From Candidatus Hydrogenedentota bacterium (GTDB lineage Bacteria > Hydrogenedentota > Hydrogenedentia > Hydrogenedentales > SLHB01), in assembly GCA_013359265.1 (NCBI GenBank), contig JABWCD010000013.1, forward strand, positions 1 through 64,000: DNA of 64,000 nt, in the 5' to 3' direction. Each line of letters starts with the position of its first letter. Within the stretch, counting starts at the first letter, position 1. The notes under the pieces are model-generated. The model was not told the origin of the DNA. It was given only the letters and a program-made list of their open reading frames with translations, and did no database searches. Shown here piece after piece: positions 17,698 through 25,244 of this stretch. Both the position numbers and the translations under genes were made by a program.

Positions 17698-18060
17698 ATG
17701 GCCCTGATACTTGTCGCGGACGACCACGAGGACACGATCGCCGCATTGTCGGCAGAACTCGAGGCGGAAGGGCACAAGGTCATTTGCGTGTCGTCGGGCG
17801 CGGATGCGTACGAGCGGGTCCTCGCGGACGGCCCCGGCGCGGTGTTTCTGGGGCCGGCGCTTGCGATTCACGACGGGTACGAGACGTGTTCGATGCTGAG
17901 GGCAGACCCGGACGTGCCGGAGCGATTGCCGGTACTGCTCCTCGGCGACACTGACTTGGACCGGCGGCGAATGGAACGGGCGGGCGCGACCGGATCGTTT
18001 CCGCGAGAGCACGGATCGGCCGACGTGCGCGAACTGCTCAGTCGAATCCTGTCCGCGTGA
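17698..18060 (+). CDS. Stand-alone pseudo-receiver domain (response-regulator fold)
   Basis: A 120-residue single receiver domain with strong GGAGGTAAGG before the ATG. The acidic pair D8/D9 (LVADDHED) is kept, but the phosphoacceptor position in AVFLGPAL is Gly52 instead of Asp, the switch Ser/Thr position lies in LLLGDTD without the usual residue, and the conserved Lys near the end is Arg (FPRE, ~103). It is therefore unlikely to be phosphorylated in the usual way. It may act as a constitutive or ligand-responsive interaction domain. No output domain or kinase partner is adjacent. Confidence 0.75.
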   Translation: MALILVADDHEDTIAALSAELEAEGHKVICVSSGADAYERVLADGPGAVFLGPALAIHDGYETCSMLRADPDVPERLPVLLLGDTDLDRRRMERAGATGSFPREHGSADVRELLSRILSA

Positions 18061-18063
18061 TCC

Positions 18064-19131
18064 TCACGTGGCTTTGATGGGGACCTCCGCGTTCGTTCGG
18101 CTGGACTCATAGATGGCGTCGATAATCTGCTGGACGCGGAGGGACTCTTCCGGCTTCACCCGCACCGGGCGGTTCCGCTCGACACATTCGGTGAAATGGC
18201 GAATTTCCATCCGGTGACCGCTTTGCGGCGGCAGCCAGTCGAAGCGGGTCGTTGTCAGCGAGCGGTTTTCGTATCCATAGAGGCCGAGGGGGCTGGTCGA
18301 GATGCCGGCCTTGTCGCCCAGAATGGAAACGCCGCTGCGTTCGTTTTCGATATTGGCGGCCCAGGACACTTCCATCGTCAACGTGATATCCCGTTCGAAG
18401 CGGACGTAGGCGGACGCGTAGTCTTCCACGTCGAACTCTTTTCTATCGTAGGGTTCCCCCCACTCGGCGTTGCACAGGTCTTCGCGATCGCCGAACATTC
18501 GGTATACCTTGCCCGACGCGGCGATGGGCTTGGGACACCCCATGAGCCAGATCGCGAGATCGAGAACGTGGACGCCAATATCAATGAGAGGGCCGCCCAA
18601 CGATTCTTTGGCAATGTGGAACTTGCCCCAGCCCGGGATTCCGCGGCGGCGCAGGTAGGTGGCGTTGGCGGAGTAGATCGTGCCAAGCCGGCCCGCGTCG
18701 ATTACTTCCTTGAGTTTTTCGGAATCCGGCTCGAAGCGCATGAATTGCGCAACCATCAGCTTACGCTTGTTCGTTTCGGCGGCCTGAATCATCGCGCGGC
18801 ATTCGGCGCTGTTCATAGCCATCGGCTTTTCGACGATGACATGCGCGCCGGCCTTTAGCGAGGCGATTGTGATCGGCGCGTGATGTCTGTTCTGTGTGCA
18901 GACGTCGATGATGTCGTATTTGTCATCGGCAAGCATCTTCTTATAGTCGGTGTGAACGACGCGGGCGCCATACTTCGCCGCCATTTCGTGCGCGCGCTCG
19001 GAAACGATGTCACAGACTCCGATCAGCTCGACGCGGCCTTCCGCCTCGAGCTCTTGCCAGTTCGGCAGGTGTTTTTCGTCGGCGATTGCGCCAACCCCGA
19101 TGACCCCAACCCGCAACTTCATCTTGGCCAT
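18064..19131 (-). CDS. Cytoplasmic Gfo/Idh/MocA-family oxidoreductase
   Basis: 355 residues from the ATG at 19131, preceded by GGGAGAG. It has no signal peptide. The Rossmann motif is VGVIGVGAIADEKHLP, the acidic NAD ribose-binding end is IGVCDI, and the family signature is VIVEKPMAMN. The C-terminal domain contains LRRRGIPGWGKFH and GGPLIDIGVHVLDLAIWLMG with the catalytic-type histidine. Family members oxidise or reduce sugars and inositols with NAD(P). It converges with the pseudo-receiver gene (3-base gap). The substrate is unknown. Confidence 0.9.
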   Translation of the reverse strand: MAKMKLRVGVIGVGAIADEKHLPNWQELEAEGRVELIGVCDIVSERAHEMAAKYGARVVHTDYKKMLADDKYDIIDVCTQNRHHAPITIASLKAGAHVIVEKPMAMNSAECRAMIQAAETNKRKLMVAQFMRFEPDSEKLKEVIDAGRLGTIYSANATYLRRRGIPGWGKFHIAKESLGGPLIDIGVHVLDLAIWLMGCPKPIAASGKVYRMFGDREDLCNAEWGEPYDRKEFDVEDYASAYVRFERDITLTMEVSWAANIENERSGVSILGDKAGISTSPLGLYGYENRSLTTTRFDWLPPQSGHRMEIRHFTECVERNRPVRVKPEESLRVQQIIDAIYESSRTNAEVPIKAT

Positions 19132-19481
19132 GTACGTTTCTCTCCCACGCGTAAAGAATTGTGTCACGCCCAAAAACGGTACACGGAGAATCTACCCGGG
19201 AACCGGCCACGAAACAACTTGGGGCGCAGACGGGGTTCCCGGGAGACGTTTGCGCGCTGCCAAAGGCGACGGCGGCGGCGTTGGGGACACGCGTAAAACA
19301 CGTACAGTCAATACTTTACATGAATAGAAAATCTAGAATGCATTAGTCCGTTCGGCGTCCCTGGAATCCGCCGTTTGGCATTTTTTGTAATGCAGGTCGA
19401 GGAGACTGGTAGTTACGATTAGCAGGGATCGTCAGCCCCCAAGGGCATGACCGTTGGAGCAGTTTGGCACAAGATATTGTA
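19132..19481. other. Intergenic, no gene recognised
   Basis: About 350 bp between the divergent oxidoreductase gene and the small-peptide promoter. It holds a GC-rich run near 19260-19290 (gcgacggcggcggcgttgg) and AT-rich stretches near 19315-19340. I find no credible ORF, RNA gene or repeat. Confidence 0.4.
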
Positions 19482-19510
19482 TTGAGTTTTTGTAAATGAT
19501 GGTGTATACT
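19482..19510 (+). promoter_or_regulatory. Sigma-70-type promoter of the small-peptide gene
   Basis: TTGAGT (19482-19487) and TATACT (19505-19510) are 17 bp apart. The -10 box has one mismatch to consensus and the surroundings are AT-rich in an otherwise GC-rich region. Transcription would start near 19517, leaving a leader of about 170 nt before the ATG at 19691. Confidence 0.6.
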
Positions 19511-19516
19511 CAAACC

Positions 19517-19690
19517 GACGCGAACAAAGTGGGTGCGTCAAGCGGAATGGGAGAAAGGCCAGACCCAACCTGTCACAGCATCCCGTGAGCAGTCGGCCTT
19601 GCATTGAATGCAGGAGGCGGTTGCGTCTTCGGGTAGTAGGAACACGTTGACGTAATGGCCCTTTCAAAAAACCTAGGAGGTTAACGCGAC
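19517..19690 (+). other. Long untranslated leader of the small-peptide gene
   Basis: About 174 nt from the predicted transcription start to the ATG. It contains short complementary segments (for example TGCAT..ATGCA near 19609-19621, and GGCC segments near 19557 and 19596) and ends in a strong AGGAGG (19676-19681). The leader is unusually long for a 48-codon gene, so a cis-regulatory RNA is possible. I could not match it to a known riboswitch class. Confidence 0.4.
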
Positions 19691-19837
19691 ATGAAGCACA
19701 TCAAGGCCCTGAGCAAAGTGAATCCGAAGACGGCGTTCAGTCTTCCCTCGTTCGACAAGAGCGGGAAGCCGTGCGACACGATCCTGAAGACGCCGGAAGA
19801 GAAAGACGAGAAGAAGAACAACAACCAGACTGCGTAA
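19691..19837 (+). CDS. 48-residue peptide of unknown function
   Basis: ATG to TAA encodes 48 residues: a basic N-terminus (MKHIKALSKVNPKT), a central part with one Cys (SGKPCDTILKT, Cys28) and a highly charged tail (EEKDEKKNNNQTA). AGGAGGTTAA lies at ideal spacing, and the gene has its own promoter and a probable terminator, so expression looks deliberate. There is no signal peptide or transmembrane segment. Downstream genes encode a glycosyltransferase/methyltransferase fusion and an ABC exporter, so a modified secreted peptide is one hypothesis. A small RNA-binding or regulatory protein is another. No family is recognised. Confidence 0.62.
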   Translation: MKHIKALSKVNPKTAFSLPSFDKSGKPCDTILKTPEEKDEKKNNNQTA

Positions 19838-19864
19838 CGGCTGCTTAATTGCGGTTGATTTGTT

Positions 19865-19905
19865 GGGCGCCCCTGGCTCACGCCGGTGGGCGCTCTTGTC
19901 TTGTC
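19865..19905 (+). terminator. Probable intrinsic terminator after the small-peptide gene
   Basis: GGGCGCCCCTGG and CCGGTGGGCGCTC form an interrupted GC-rich stem around a short loop, followed by the T-rich TTGTCTTGT. It lies 28 bp after the peptide stop codon and before the glycosyltransferase ATG. The T-tract is imperfect, so termination may be partial. Confidence 0.5.
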
Positions 19906-19929
19906 CGGCCGGCGTGTAGTTAACGACCG

Positions 19930-21423
19930 ATGCTGCGGGTCTGTATTTTGGGTCTGATGACGCGAATCGCGTGGATGCCGCATATCGTTTCCGCGTTCCA
20001 GGAACGCTGCGAAGTTCGCACGGCAGGTCCGGTGGCCCACGACATGTTGCGAGATTCATGGCCGGGAGAATGGCCGCCTCGCGGACACATCGATTGCGAT
20101 CTTTCGCAGCTTTCCAGTCTGTTTGACGTGCTGCCGGACGGTTGGACGCCACAACTTGTGGTGGCGGTTTCCGGCGGCGGCGTGCCGCTGCTGGCGAGTA
20201 CGCACGATCTCCCCTGCCCCACCGTCTTTTACAGCGTCGATACGTGGCAGTGCTACATGGATTACCGCGAGGCGCTGCACTACGACGTCGTATTCGCGGG
20301 ACAGCGGGCTTATGTGCCGCTGCTGCGCGAAACCGGATCGCGTCACGTGTATTGGCTACCGATGGCGTGCAATCCGAAAGTACACCGCCCGGTGGATGCC
20401 GAAAAATCGCACGACATCGTATTTGTTGGCGGTACATCCGAACCGGTGCACTGGCAGCGGGCGAGGTTGCTCGAAACGCTGCAATCCCGGTTTGACGTTT
20501 TGGCACGCGAGCGAGTGTACGGCGAGGAGATGGTGACGACATTCTCGACGGGCCGCGCCGCGTTCAACCATTCGGCGGTGCAGGACGTCAACATGCGCAT
20601 CTTCGAAGCGCTGGCGATGGGCTGCGCGTTGCTGACGAACCGCGACGCGGAACGAAATGGCTTGTCCGATTTGTTTACGGATGGCGAACACCTGCTCATG
20701 TATGAGGAAGAAGCAGACCTAATTCGCAAGGTGTCCCAATTGTTGGGCGACGAAGCGTTGAGAGAACGGCTTGCGGCCAACGGCAGGGTGAACGTATTGG
20801 AGCGCCACACATATGGGCACCGGGTGGAAGCGATACTGCGAACGGTTCACGAATTATGCCGCGGCTTTCCGTTTGATCGTGAAGGTCCCGCCTTACGGCA
20901 CGATCGGTTGGACGAGTACATACCTTACGGGGCCAGGTCCGTTCTCGATATCGGGATGGGGCTTCGCGTCACGAAGTACAGCGTTGCGCGGCGTGGCATC
21001 GAACGTTTGGATGGGTTCTCGGAAGACGAGGCGATGCGGCTCAGACGCGCGGGTTCGTTCGACGTGGTGATGGGCGAACTGAATGATTCGTCCCGTGGGG
21101 TATACGACGTTGCCGCTATCGAGTCCGATTTCGCGGCGGAGCACTTCATCCGCACCGCGTGGACCTGTCTCGTCCCCGGAGGCACATTGCTTTTGCGATG
21201 CGATCCGGCTGTCCTCACGAATGGCGAGCCACTTGACCATTGGCTGGTTCGCCGCGACTTTCATCTTGTCCAACGCATTCGAACGGACGACAATCTGACG
21301 ATAGTTGCCGCACGCAAGCGAACGAAACGGCTGCACGAAATCGCGCGGGAAGTGTGTGACCGGCTGCGCGTGCCGGGCGTCACTGCCGAGGCGGTGACCG
21401 CGTTGTTGCATCCGGATTGGTAG
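19930..21423 (+). CDS. CgeB-like glycosyltransferase fused to a SAM-methyltransferase-like domain
   Basis: A 497-residue two-part protein. Residues ~1-320 form a GT-B type glycosyltransferase: FNHSAVQDVNMRIFEALAMGCALLTNRD followed by FTDGEHLLMYEEEADL is the CgeB / glycosyltransferase family 1 C-terminal nucleotide-sugar site. Residues ~330-475 resemble a Rossmann methyltransferase (SVLDIGMG, FDVVMGELND, CLVPGGTLLLRCDP), but the SAM-binding glycine motif is weak and the domain may be degenerate. The ribosome binding site is poor. It follows the small-peptide gene and precedes an ABC exporter, so it may modify a secreted glycan, glycolipid or peptide. Confidence 0.72.
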   Translation: MLRVCILGLMTRIAWMPHIVSAFQERCEVRTAGPVAHDMLRDSWPGEWPPRGHIDCDLSQLSSLFDVLPDGWTPQLVVAVSGGGVPLLASTHDLPCPTVFYSVDTWQCYMDYREALHYDVVFAGQRAYVPLLRETGSRHVYWLPMACNPKVHRPVDAEKSHDIVFVGGTSEPVHWQRARLLETLQSRFDVLARERVYGEEMVTTFSTGRAAFNHSAVQDVNMRIFEALAMGCALLTNRDAERNGLSDLFTDGEHLLMYEEEADLIRKVSQLLGDEALRERLAANGRVNVLERHTYGHRVEAILRTVHELCRGFPFDREGPALRHDRLDEYIPYGARSVLDIGMGLRVTKYSVARRGIERLDGFSEDEAMRLRRAGSFDVVMGELNDSSRGVYDVAAIESDFAAEHFIRTAWTCLVPGGTLLLRCDPAVLTNGEPLDHWLVRRDFHLVQRIRTDDNLTIVAARKRTKRLHEIAREVCDRLRVPGVTAEAVTALLHPDW

Positions 21424-21539
21424 TGGTGCAACGCCGACAATTCGATTCGGAGCGAGCGGAAGTTTAGGCTGGAACTATGGACGCGGCGCCGCGCGTTTCC
21501 TGGGCGGCGGCAGCCGCGGCGAACCTGAGGCAGCAAGGC

Positions 21540-22268
21540 ATGATACAGACCGAGAACTTGAGTAAGCGGTTCGGGAACAAGGCTGCTGTCTCTTCGCTGA
21601 ACATCGCGATTGGACAGGGTGAGTTCTTCTGCTTTCTGGGACCCAATGGGGCGGGCAAGACGACCACAATCAAGATGCTGACGGGGCTGTTGAAACCCAG
21701 CGAGGGCAGGGCCCTCTTGGGCGGCTTCGACATTCAGGCGGATCCCGTGAGGACCAAATCCATCCTTGGTTACATACCAGACACGCCTTTCCTCTACGAC
21801 AAACTGACCGGCCGCGAGTTCATGCGGTTCGTGGCGGGATTGTATCAGCTTCCGAAATCCGCGCTGAACGGGCGCAGCGAGGAACTGCTCGAGTTGTTCG
21901 AGGTCCGTCACGTGGGCGATCAGCTCATCGAGAACTACAGTCACGGCATGCGGCAGAAGCTGTCGTTCGCCTCGTGCTTCCTGCACGAACCGAAGATTAT
22001 CGTTGTGGACGAGCCGTGGGTTGGACTCGATCCAAAGAACATACGCTTTGTGAAGGAGTATCTCAAGCAGAAGACGCGCGAAGGTCTTACGGTTTTCATG
22101 TCCACGCACACGCTGAGTCTTATAGAAGACGTTGCGGACCGCATCGGGATCATTCACCAGGGTAAATTGCTTCACACGGGCACGATTGAGGAGACGCTGA
22201 AACTCTCCGAGAACCCGGGTTCGCTCGAGGACGTATTCCTGGAAATGACGAAAGGCGAACTGGAATGA
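21540..22268 (+). CDS. ABC transporter ATP-binding subunit (ABC-2 / Ccm-A type)
   Basis: 242 residues from the ATG at 21540. Walker A is GPNGAGKTT, the signature is YSHGMRQKL and Walker B is IIVVDEPWVGLDP, followed by an H-loop in FMSTHTLSL. The open frame extends to an ATG at 21477, adding 21 low-complexity residues; both starts are possible and the shorter matches family norms. Its stop overlaps the permease ATG (ATGA), so the two subunits are translationally coupled. It powers export by the membrane subunit encoded next. Confidence 0.92.
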   Translation: MIQTENLSKRFGNKAAVSSLNIAIGQGEFFCFLGPNGAGKTTTIKMLTGLLKPSEGRALLGGFDIQADPVRTKSILGYIPDTPFLYDKLTGREFMRFVAGLYQLPKSALNGRSEELLELFEVRHVGDQLIENYSHGMRQKLSFASCFLHEPKIIVVDEPWVGLDPKNIRFVKEYLKQKTREGLTVFMSTHTLSLIEDVADRIGIIHQGKLLHTGTIEETLKLSENPGSLEDVFLEMTKGELE

Positions 22269-23959
22269 CGCGCGCGGGCGCCATTCTGTGGGCGAAGACG
22301 CGGATCGGCGTGAACCAGATCGCGTCGGTGCGGCACGAATCGAAATTGAAAGTGGCGGTGGTATCGCTATCGGCGGTCGCGCTCTGGTTCGGCGCGTACG
22401 TGGCGTTTTGGGGCGCGTTTCGCTGGTTGAAGCAGTACGAAGTCGACGCGTACCAGCCCGGGTTTGGCATCGGCGAAATGATCATGTCGCGGATGCTTTC
22501 GCTGTTCGCGTTGGCGCTGTTTTTTATGCTGCTGTTTTCGAACACGCTGATTGCGTTCTCGACGCTGTACAAGGCGCGCGAGAATGCGTATCTCGTGCAG
22601 GCGCCGATTCCGTGGTGGGAGTATTTTCTCGCGCGGCTTGTCGAATGCGTCGCGTTCAGTTCGTGGGCGACGGCATATCTTGGGTCGCCGATGATGCTCG
22701 CGTACGGCATCATCGAGGGCGCGCGCTGGCCGTTCTATATTGCGGCGGTGGCGTACTACGTGCCATACGTCACACTTCCCGCCGCGATGGGCGCAATCAT
22801 CGCAATGACGCTGGTGCGCATCTTTCCGCGCCTGCCCAGAGGCAGCATGATAGCCGTTGGAATCATTGCGGTCGTGTGCATGTTCCTGTACGTGCGTGGC
22901 AATGTGTCGGTCGAGCAGCTTGCGAACCCAAACTACGAGACCATCAAGCAGACGCTAAACCGCACGCAGTCGTGGATACTTCCGAGCTATTGGGCGGCGC
23001 ACGGCGTGTTGGCGGCTTCGGTTGGCGAGTTTTCGGAGTCGTGGTTCTATTTCCTGCTGTTGTTGTCCAACGCGTTGATGGTCCTTCTGGTGGCGGCGAC
23101 CTTCGCGAACTATGTCTTCTATCCCGGCTGGTCCGACCTTCTGGGCAACGACATGAACCGAAAGACGCCGCCGGGACGCGGCTGGGTAGGGCGGATTGAC
23201 GGGTTTCTTCGGTGGTTGTGGGAACCACACCGCGCGCTGGTGATAAAGGACGTGAAGCTGTTCTGGCGGGATACGACCCAGTGGTCCCAGTTCGTGATCT
23301 TCTTCGGGATCATGGCGGTGTACATTGCGAGCCTTCGCGATCGGTCTTCGGTGGCGGACTCGGCGTTTTGGCGCACCGTGATCATAAGTCTGAATATTGG
23401 CGCGTGCACGCTAATCCTCGCTACGCTGACGAGCCGCTTCGTCTTTCCACTGATTAGTTTGGAAGGCCGGCGCTTCTGGGTCGTCGGTCTCGCGCCGCTG
23501 ACGTTTCGCCAGCTCATGATGCAAAAGTTTTGGCTGAGCGTATGCACGACGTCGGTATTCACGATCAGCCTCGTGATTCTCTCGTGTTACATGCTCCGTG
23601 TGGAACCGATCTTTTTTGCTCTCGCGCTTTACAGCATCGTCATTACCAACTTTGCGTTGTCGGGTCTTGCGGTGGGACTGGGAAGCCTCTTCCCGAATTT
23701 CCAGGAAGACAACCCGGCGCGCATCGTGTCCGGGATGGGCGGCACGCTAAACTTTTTGTTGAGCATGGCCTACATCACCGTGATCATTGGCACGCAGGCC
23801 ACGGTCATGGTCGCCCATCAGCTCGGGGTGTTCCCGAACGAGCAACAGTTCAATCGCGTATTCGCGGCGGTCGTAGCGGGGATGGCCTTTGTGAGCGTCT
23901 TGGCGTCGTACATACCGATGCGGCTTGGTTTGCGGAATCTCGAACAGAGCGAGTATTAG
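22265..23959 (+). CDS. ABC-2-type exporter membrane subunit
   Basis: A 564-residue polytopic protein with about 10-12 hydrophobic segments. It starts MTRAGAILWAKTRIG and has an early amphipathic region and paired hydrophobic blocks either side of a cytoplasmic loop (LWEPHRALVIKDVKLFWRD). This resembles large 'putative ABC exporter' permeases in which two half-permeases are fused, rather than a 250-residue single unit. It overlaps the ATPase gene by four bases. The substrate is unknown; the preceding glycosyltransferase hints at a glycan, lipid or peptide. Composite repeat 2 begins about 20 bp after its stop codon. Confidence 0.85.
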   Translation: MTRAGAILWAKTRIGVNQIASVRHESKLKVAVVSLSAVALWFGAYVAFWGAFRWLKQYEVDAYQPGFGIGEMIMSRMLSLFALALFFMLLFSNTLIAFSTLYKARENAYLVQAPIPWWEYFLARLVECVAFSSWATAYLGSPMMLAYGIIEGARWPFYIAAVAYYVPYVTLPAAMGAIIAMTLVRIFPRLPRGSMIAVGIIAVVCMFLYVRGNVSVEQLANPNYETIKQTLNRTQSWILPSYWAAHGVLAASVGEFSESWFYFLLLLSNALMVLLVAATFANYVFYPGWSDLLGNDMNRKTPPGRGWVGRIDGFLRWLWEPHRALVIKDVKLFWRDTTQWSQFVIFFGIMAVYIASLRDRSSVADSAFWRTVIISLNIGACTLILATLTSRFVFPLISLEGRRFWVVGLAPLTFRQLMMQKFWLSVCTTSVFTISLVILSCYMLRVEPIFFALALYSIVITNFALSGLAVGLGSLFPNFQEDNPARIVSGMGGTLNFLLSMAYITVIIGTQATVMVAHQLGVFPNEQQFNRVFAAVVAGMAFVSVLASYIPMRLGLRNLEQSEY

Positions 23960-23978
23960 TTCAGTTCTATTACTTAGG

Positions 23979-24303
23979 CAGCCACAGCCGCTCGCGTTGC
24001 TTGGTCTCGAAGCCAGAGAGTCGATTACGATTACGAATCTTCATAAGGCGTGGCTTCTCCCAAACGAATGCAGATTCGTGGACCGAATGGACGGAATGGA
24101 CAAGATGGACGGCATTTGAGACGAATGCCGACAATCGGTCCCGAGTCGTTATGAAGAGATTTTTCCCTGCGATTATGAAAACTTGAGCGGTGCGCTTTCA
24201 GCGCGCGGTGATAGGGGCGTAGACATTTTCCAGGGGCGATGCCCCTGGCTAGGGTTGCGTTGCGCCTTCGGCGCGCGGGATGAATTGTGCGTTGCCGCAA
24301 CAG
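23979..24303 (+). repeat. Head module of composite repeat, copy 2
   Basis: Begins about 20 bp after the exporter stop codon. It carries CAGCCACAG..CGC, TTGGTCTCGAAGC, CGATTACGATTACGA, then, after an intervening segment of about 110 bp absent from copies 1 and 3, GATTATGAAAACTTG, GCGCTTTCAGCGCGC, the hairpin CCAGGGGCGATGCCCCTGG and GGTTGCGTTGCGCC. The intervening segment contains the 9-bp-period GGAC repeat listed separately. Confidence 0.87.
24080..24115 (+). repeat. 9-bp-period GGAC minisatellite, locus 1
   Basis: Four consecutive 9-mers beginning GGAC: ggaccgaat, ggacggaat, ggacaagat and ggacggcat. It interrupts the head module of composite repeat 2. A near-identical block is at 44074-44109 and a longer version at 51503-51650. 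Confidence 0.85.
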
Positions 24304-25104
24304 TCGTCATGGGGCCTTATCGGGGCAACTGGAAACGATGAGAATGCAATTTCAGATTTGAAATCTCATATTTCAAAGCAATACGAGCAGGAAGTCTTAA
24401 CGGTCTGCTTTCGGAAGAGTCGTCGTGCCCATATCGGGGCAACTGGAAACGATGAGAATGCAATTTCAGATTTGAAATCTCAGAGTTCAAAGCAATACGA
24501 GCAGGATGTCTTAACGGTCTACTTTTGGAATAGTCGTCGTGCCCATATCGGGGCAACCGGAAACGATGAGAATGCAATTTCAGATTTGAAATCTCAGAGT
24601 TCAAAGCAATACGAGCAGGATGCCTTAACGGTCTATTTTTGGAATAGTCGTCATGCCCTTTCGGGCACCCAGAAACCTTGAAATGCAATTTCAGATTTGA
24701 AATCTCAGAGTTCAAAGCAATACGAGCAGGATGCCTTAACGGTCTGCTTTCGGAATAGTCGTCGTGCCCATAGCGGGGCAACTGGAAACGATGAAAATCC
24801 CATTTCAGATTTGAAATCTCAGAGTTCAAAGCAATACGCGCAGGATGCCTTAAAGGTCTATTTTCGGAGCAGTCGTCATTCCCTTTCAGGCACCCAGAAA
24901 CCATGAAATGCAATTTCAGATTTGAAATCTCAGAGTTCAAAGCATTACGAGCAGGATGTCTTAAAGGTCTATTTTCGGAGCAGTCGTCATGCCCTTATCA
25001 GGGCAACCGGAAACGATGAGAATGCAATTTCAGATTTGAAATCTCAGAGTTCAAAGCAGCACGCGCAGGATGCCTTAAAGGTCTGCTTTCGGAACAGCAC
25101 GATC
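24304..25104 (+). repeat. Tandem repeat array 2 (seven 111-114-bp units)
   Basis: The dyad core recurs at about 24348, 24462, 24576, 24687, 24801, 24912 and 25026, spacing 114/114/111/114/111/114. Each unit contains ATTTCAGATTTGAAATCTC, TTCAAAGCA..ACG(A/C)GCAGGA, a CTTAA.GGTCT.CTTTCGGA-type segment and a hairpin of the TGCCC..GGGCA type. Units in which the hairpin loop is three bases shorter account for the 111-bp spacing. There is no spacer diversity of the CRISPR kind and no cas gene. The array ends about 85 bp before the TetR promoter. Confidence 0.94.
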
Positions 25105-25187
25105 ACGAAGCGCGAAAACGCAGCGGGATAATATCTCAAATTGCTTAATCCCATCGTATCTTTAATTATTTCAATGCTTTACATGGC

Positions 25188-25217
25188 TTGACTTTTTCGG
25201 AACGCGTGTATTAAACT
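25188..25217 (+). promoter_or_regulatory. Candidate promoter of the TetR/RND efflux operon
   Basis: TTGACT (25188-25193) is followed by a -10 box, either TATTAA (25209, 15-bp spacing) or TAAACT (25212, 18-bp spacing). It lies just upstream of the palindrome at the TetR start codon and is the only AT-rich promoter-like stretch between array 2 and the operon. Confidence 0.5.
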
Positions 25218-25231
25218 GATGTTCTAAACGA

Positions 25232-25244
25232 ATGTTTGAAACAT
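25232..25244 (+). promoter_or_regulatory. Perfect palindrome at the TetR start codon (operator candidate)
   Basis: ATGTTTGAAACAT is a perfect 13-bp inverted repeat directly preceding the ATG at 25245. A further half-site (TGTTCTAAAC) lies at 25220-25229. The position fits autorepression by the adjacent TetR-family protein, as is usual for efflux-operon repressors. No Shine-Dalgarno sequence is visible here. Confidence 0.5.

Noticed and set aside
19460-19480. Possible sigma-54 site (TGGCAC..TTGT) upstream of the small-peptide gene
   Set aside because: The GG and GC elements are not at the required 10-bp spacing, and a good sigma-70-type promoter lies just downstream.
24304-25104. CRISPR-like array
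   Set aside because: Units repeat over their whole length without unique spacers, the period is 111-114 bp, and no cas genes are near.
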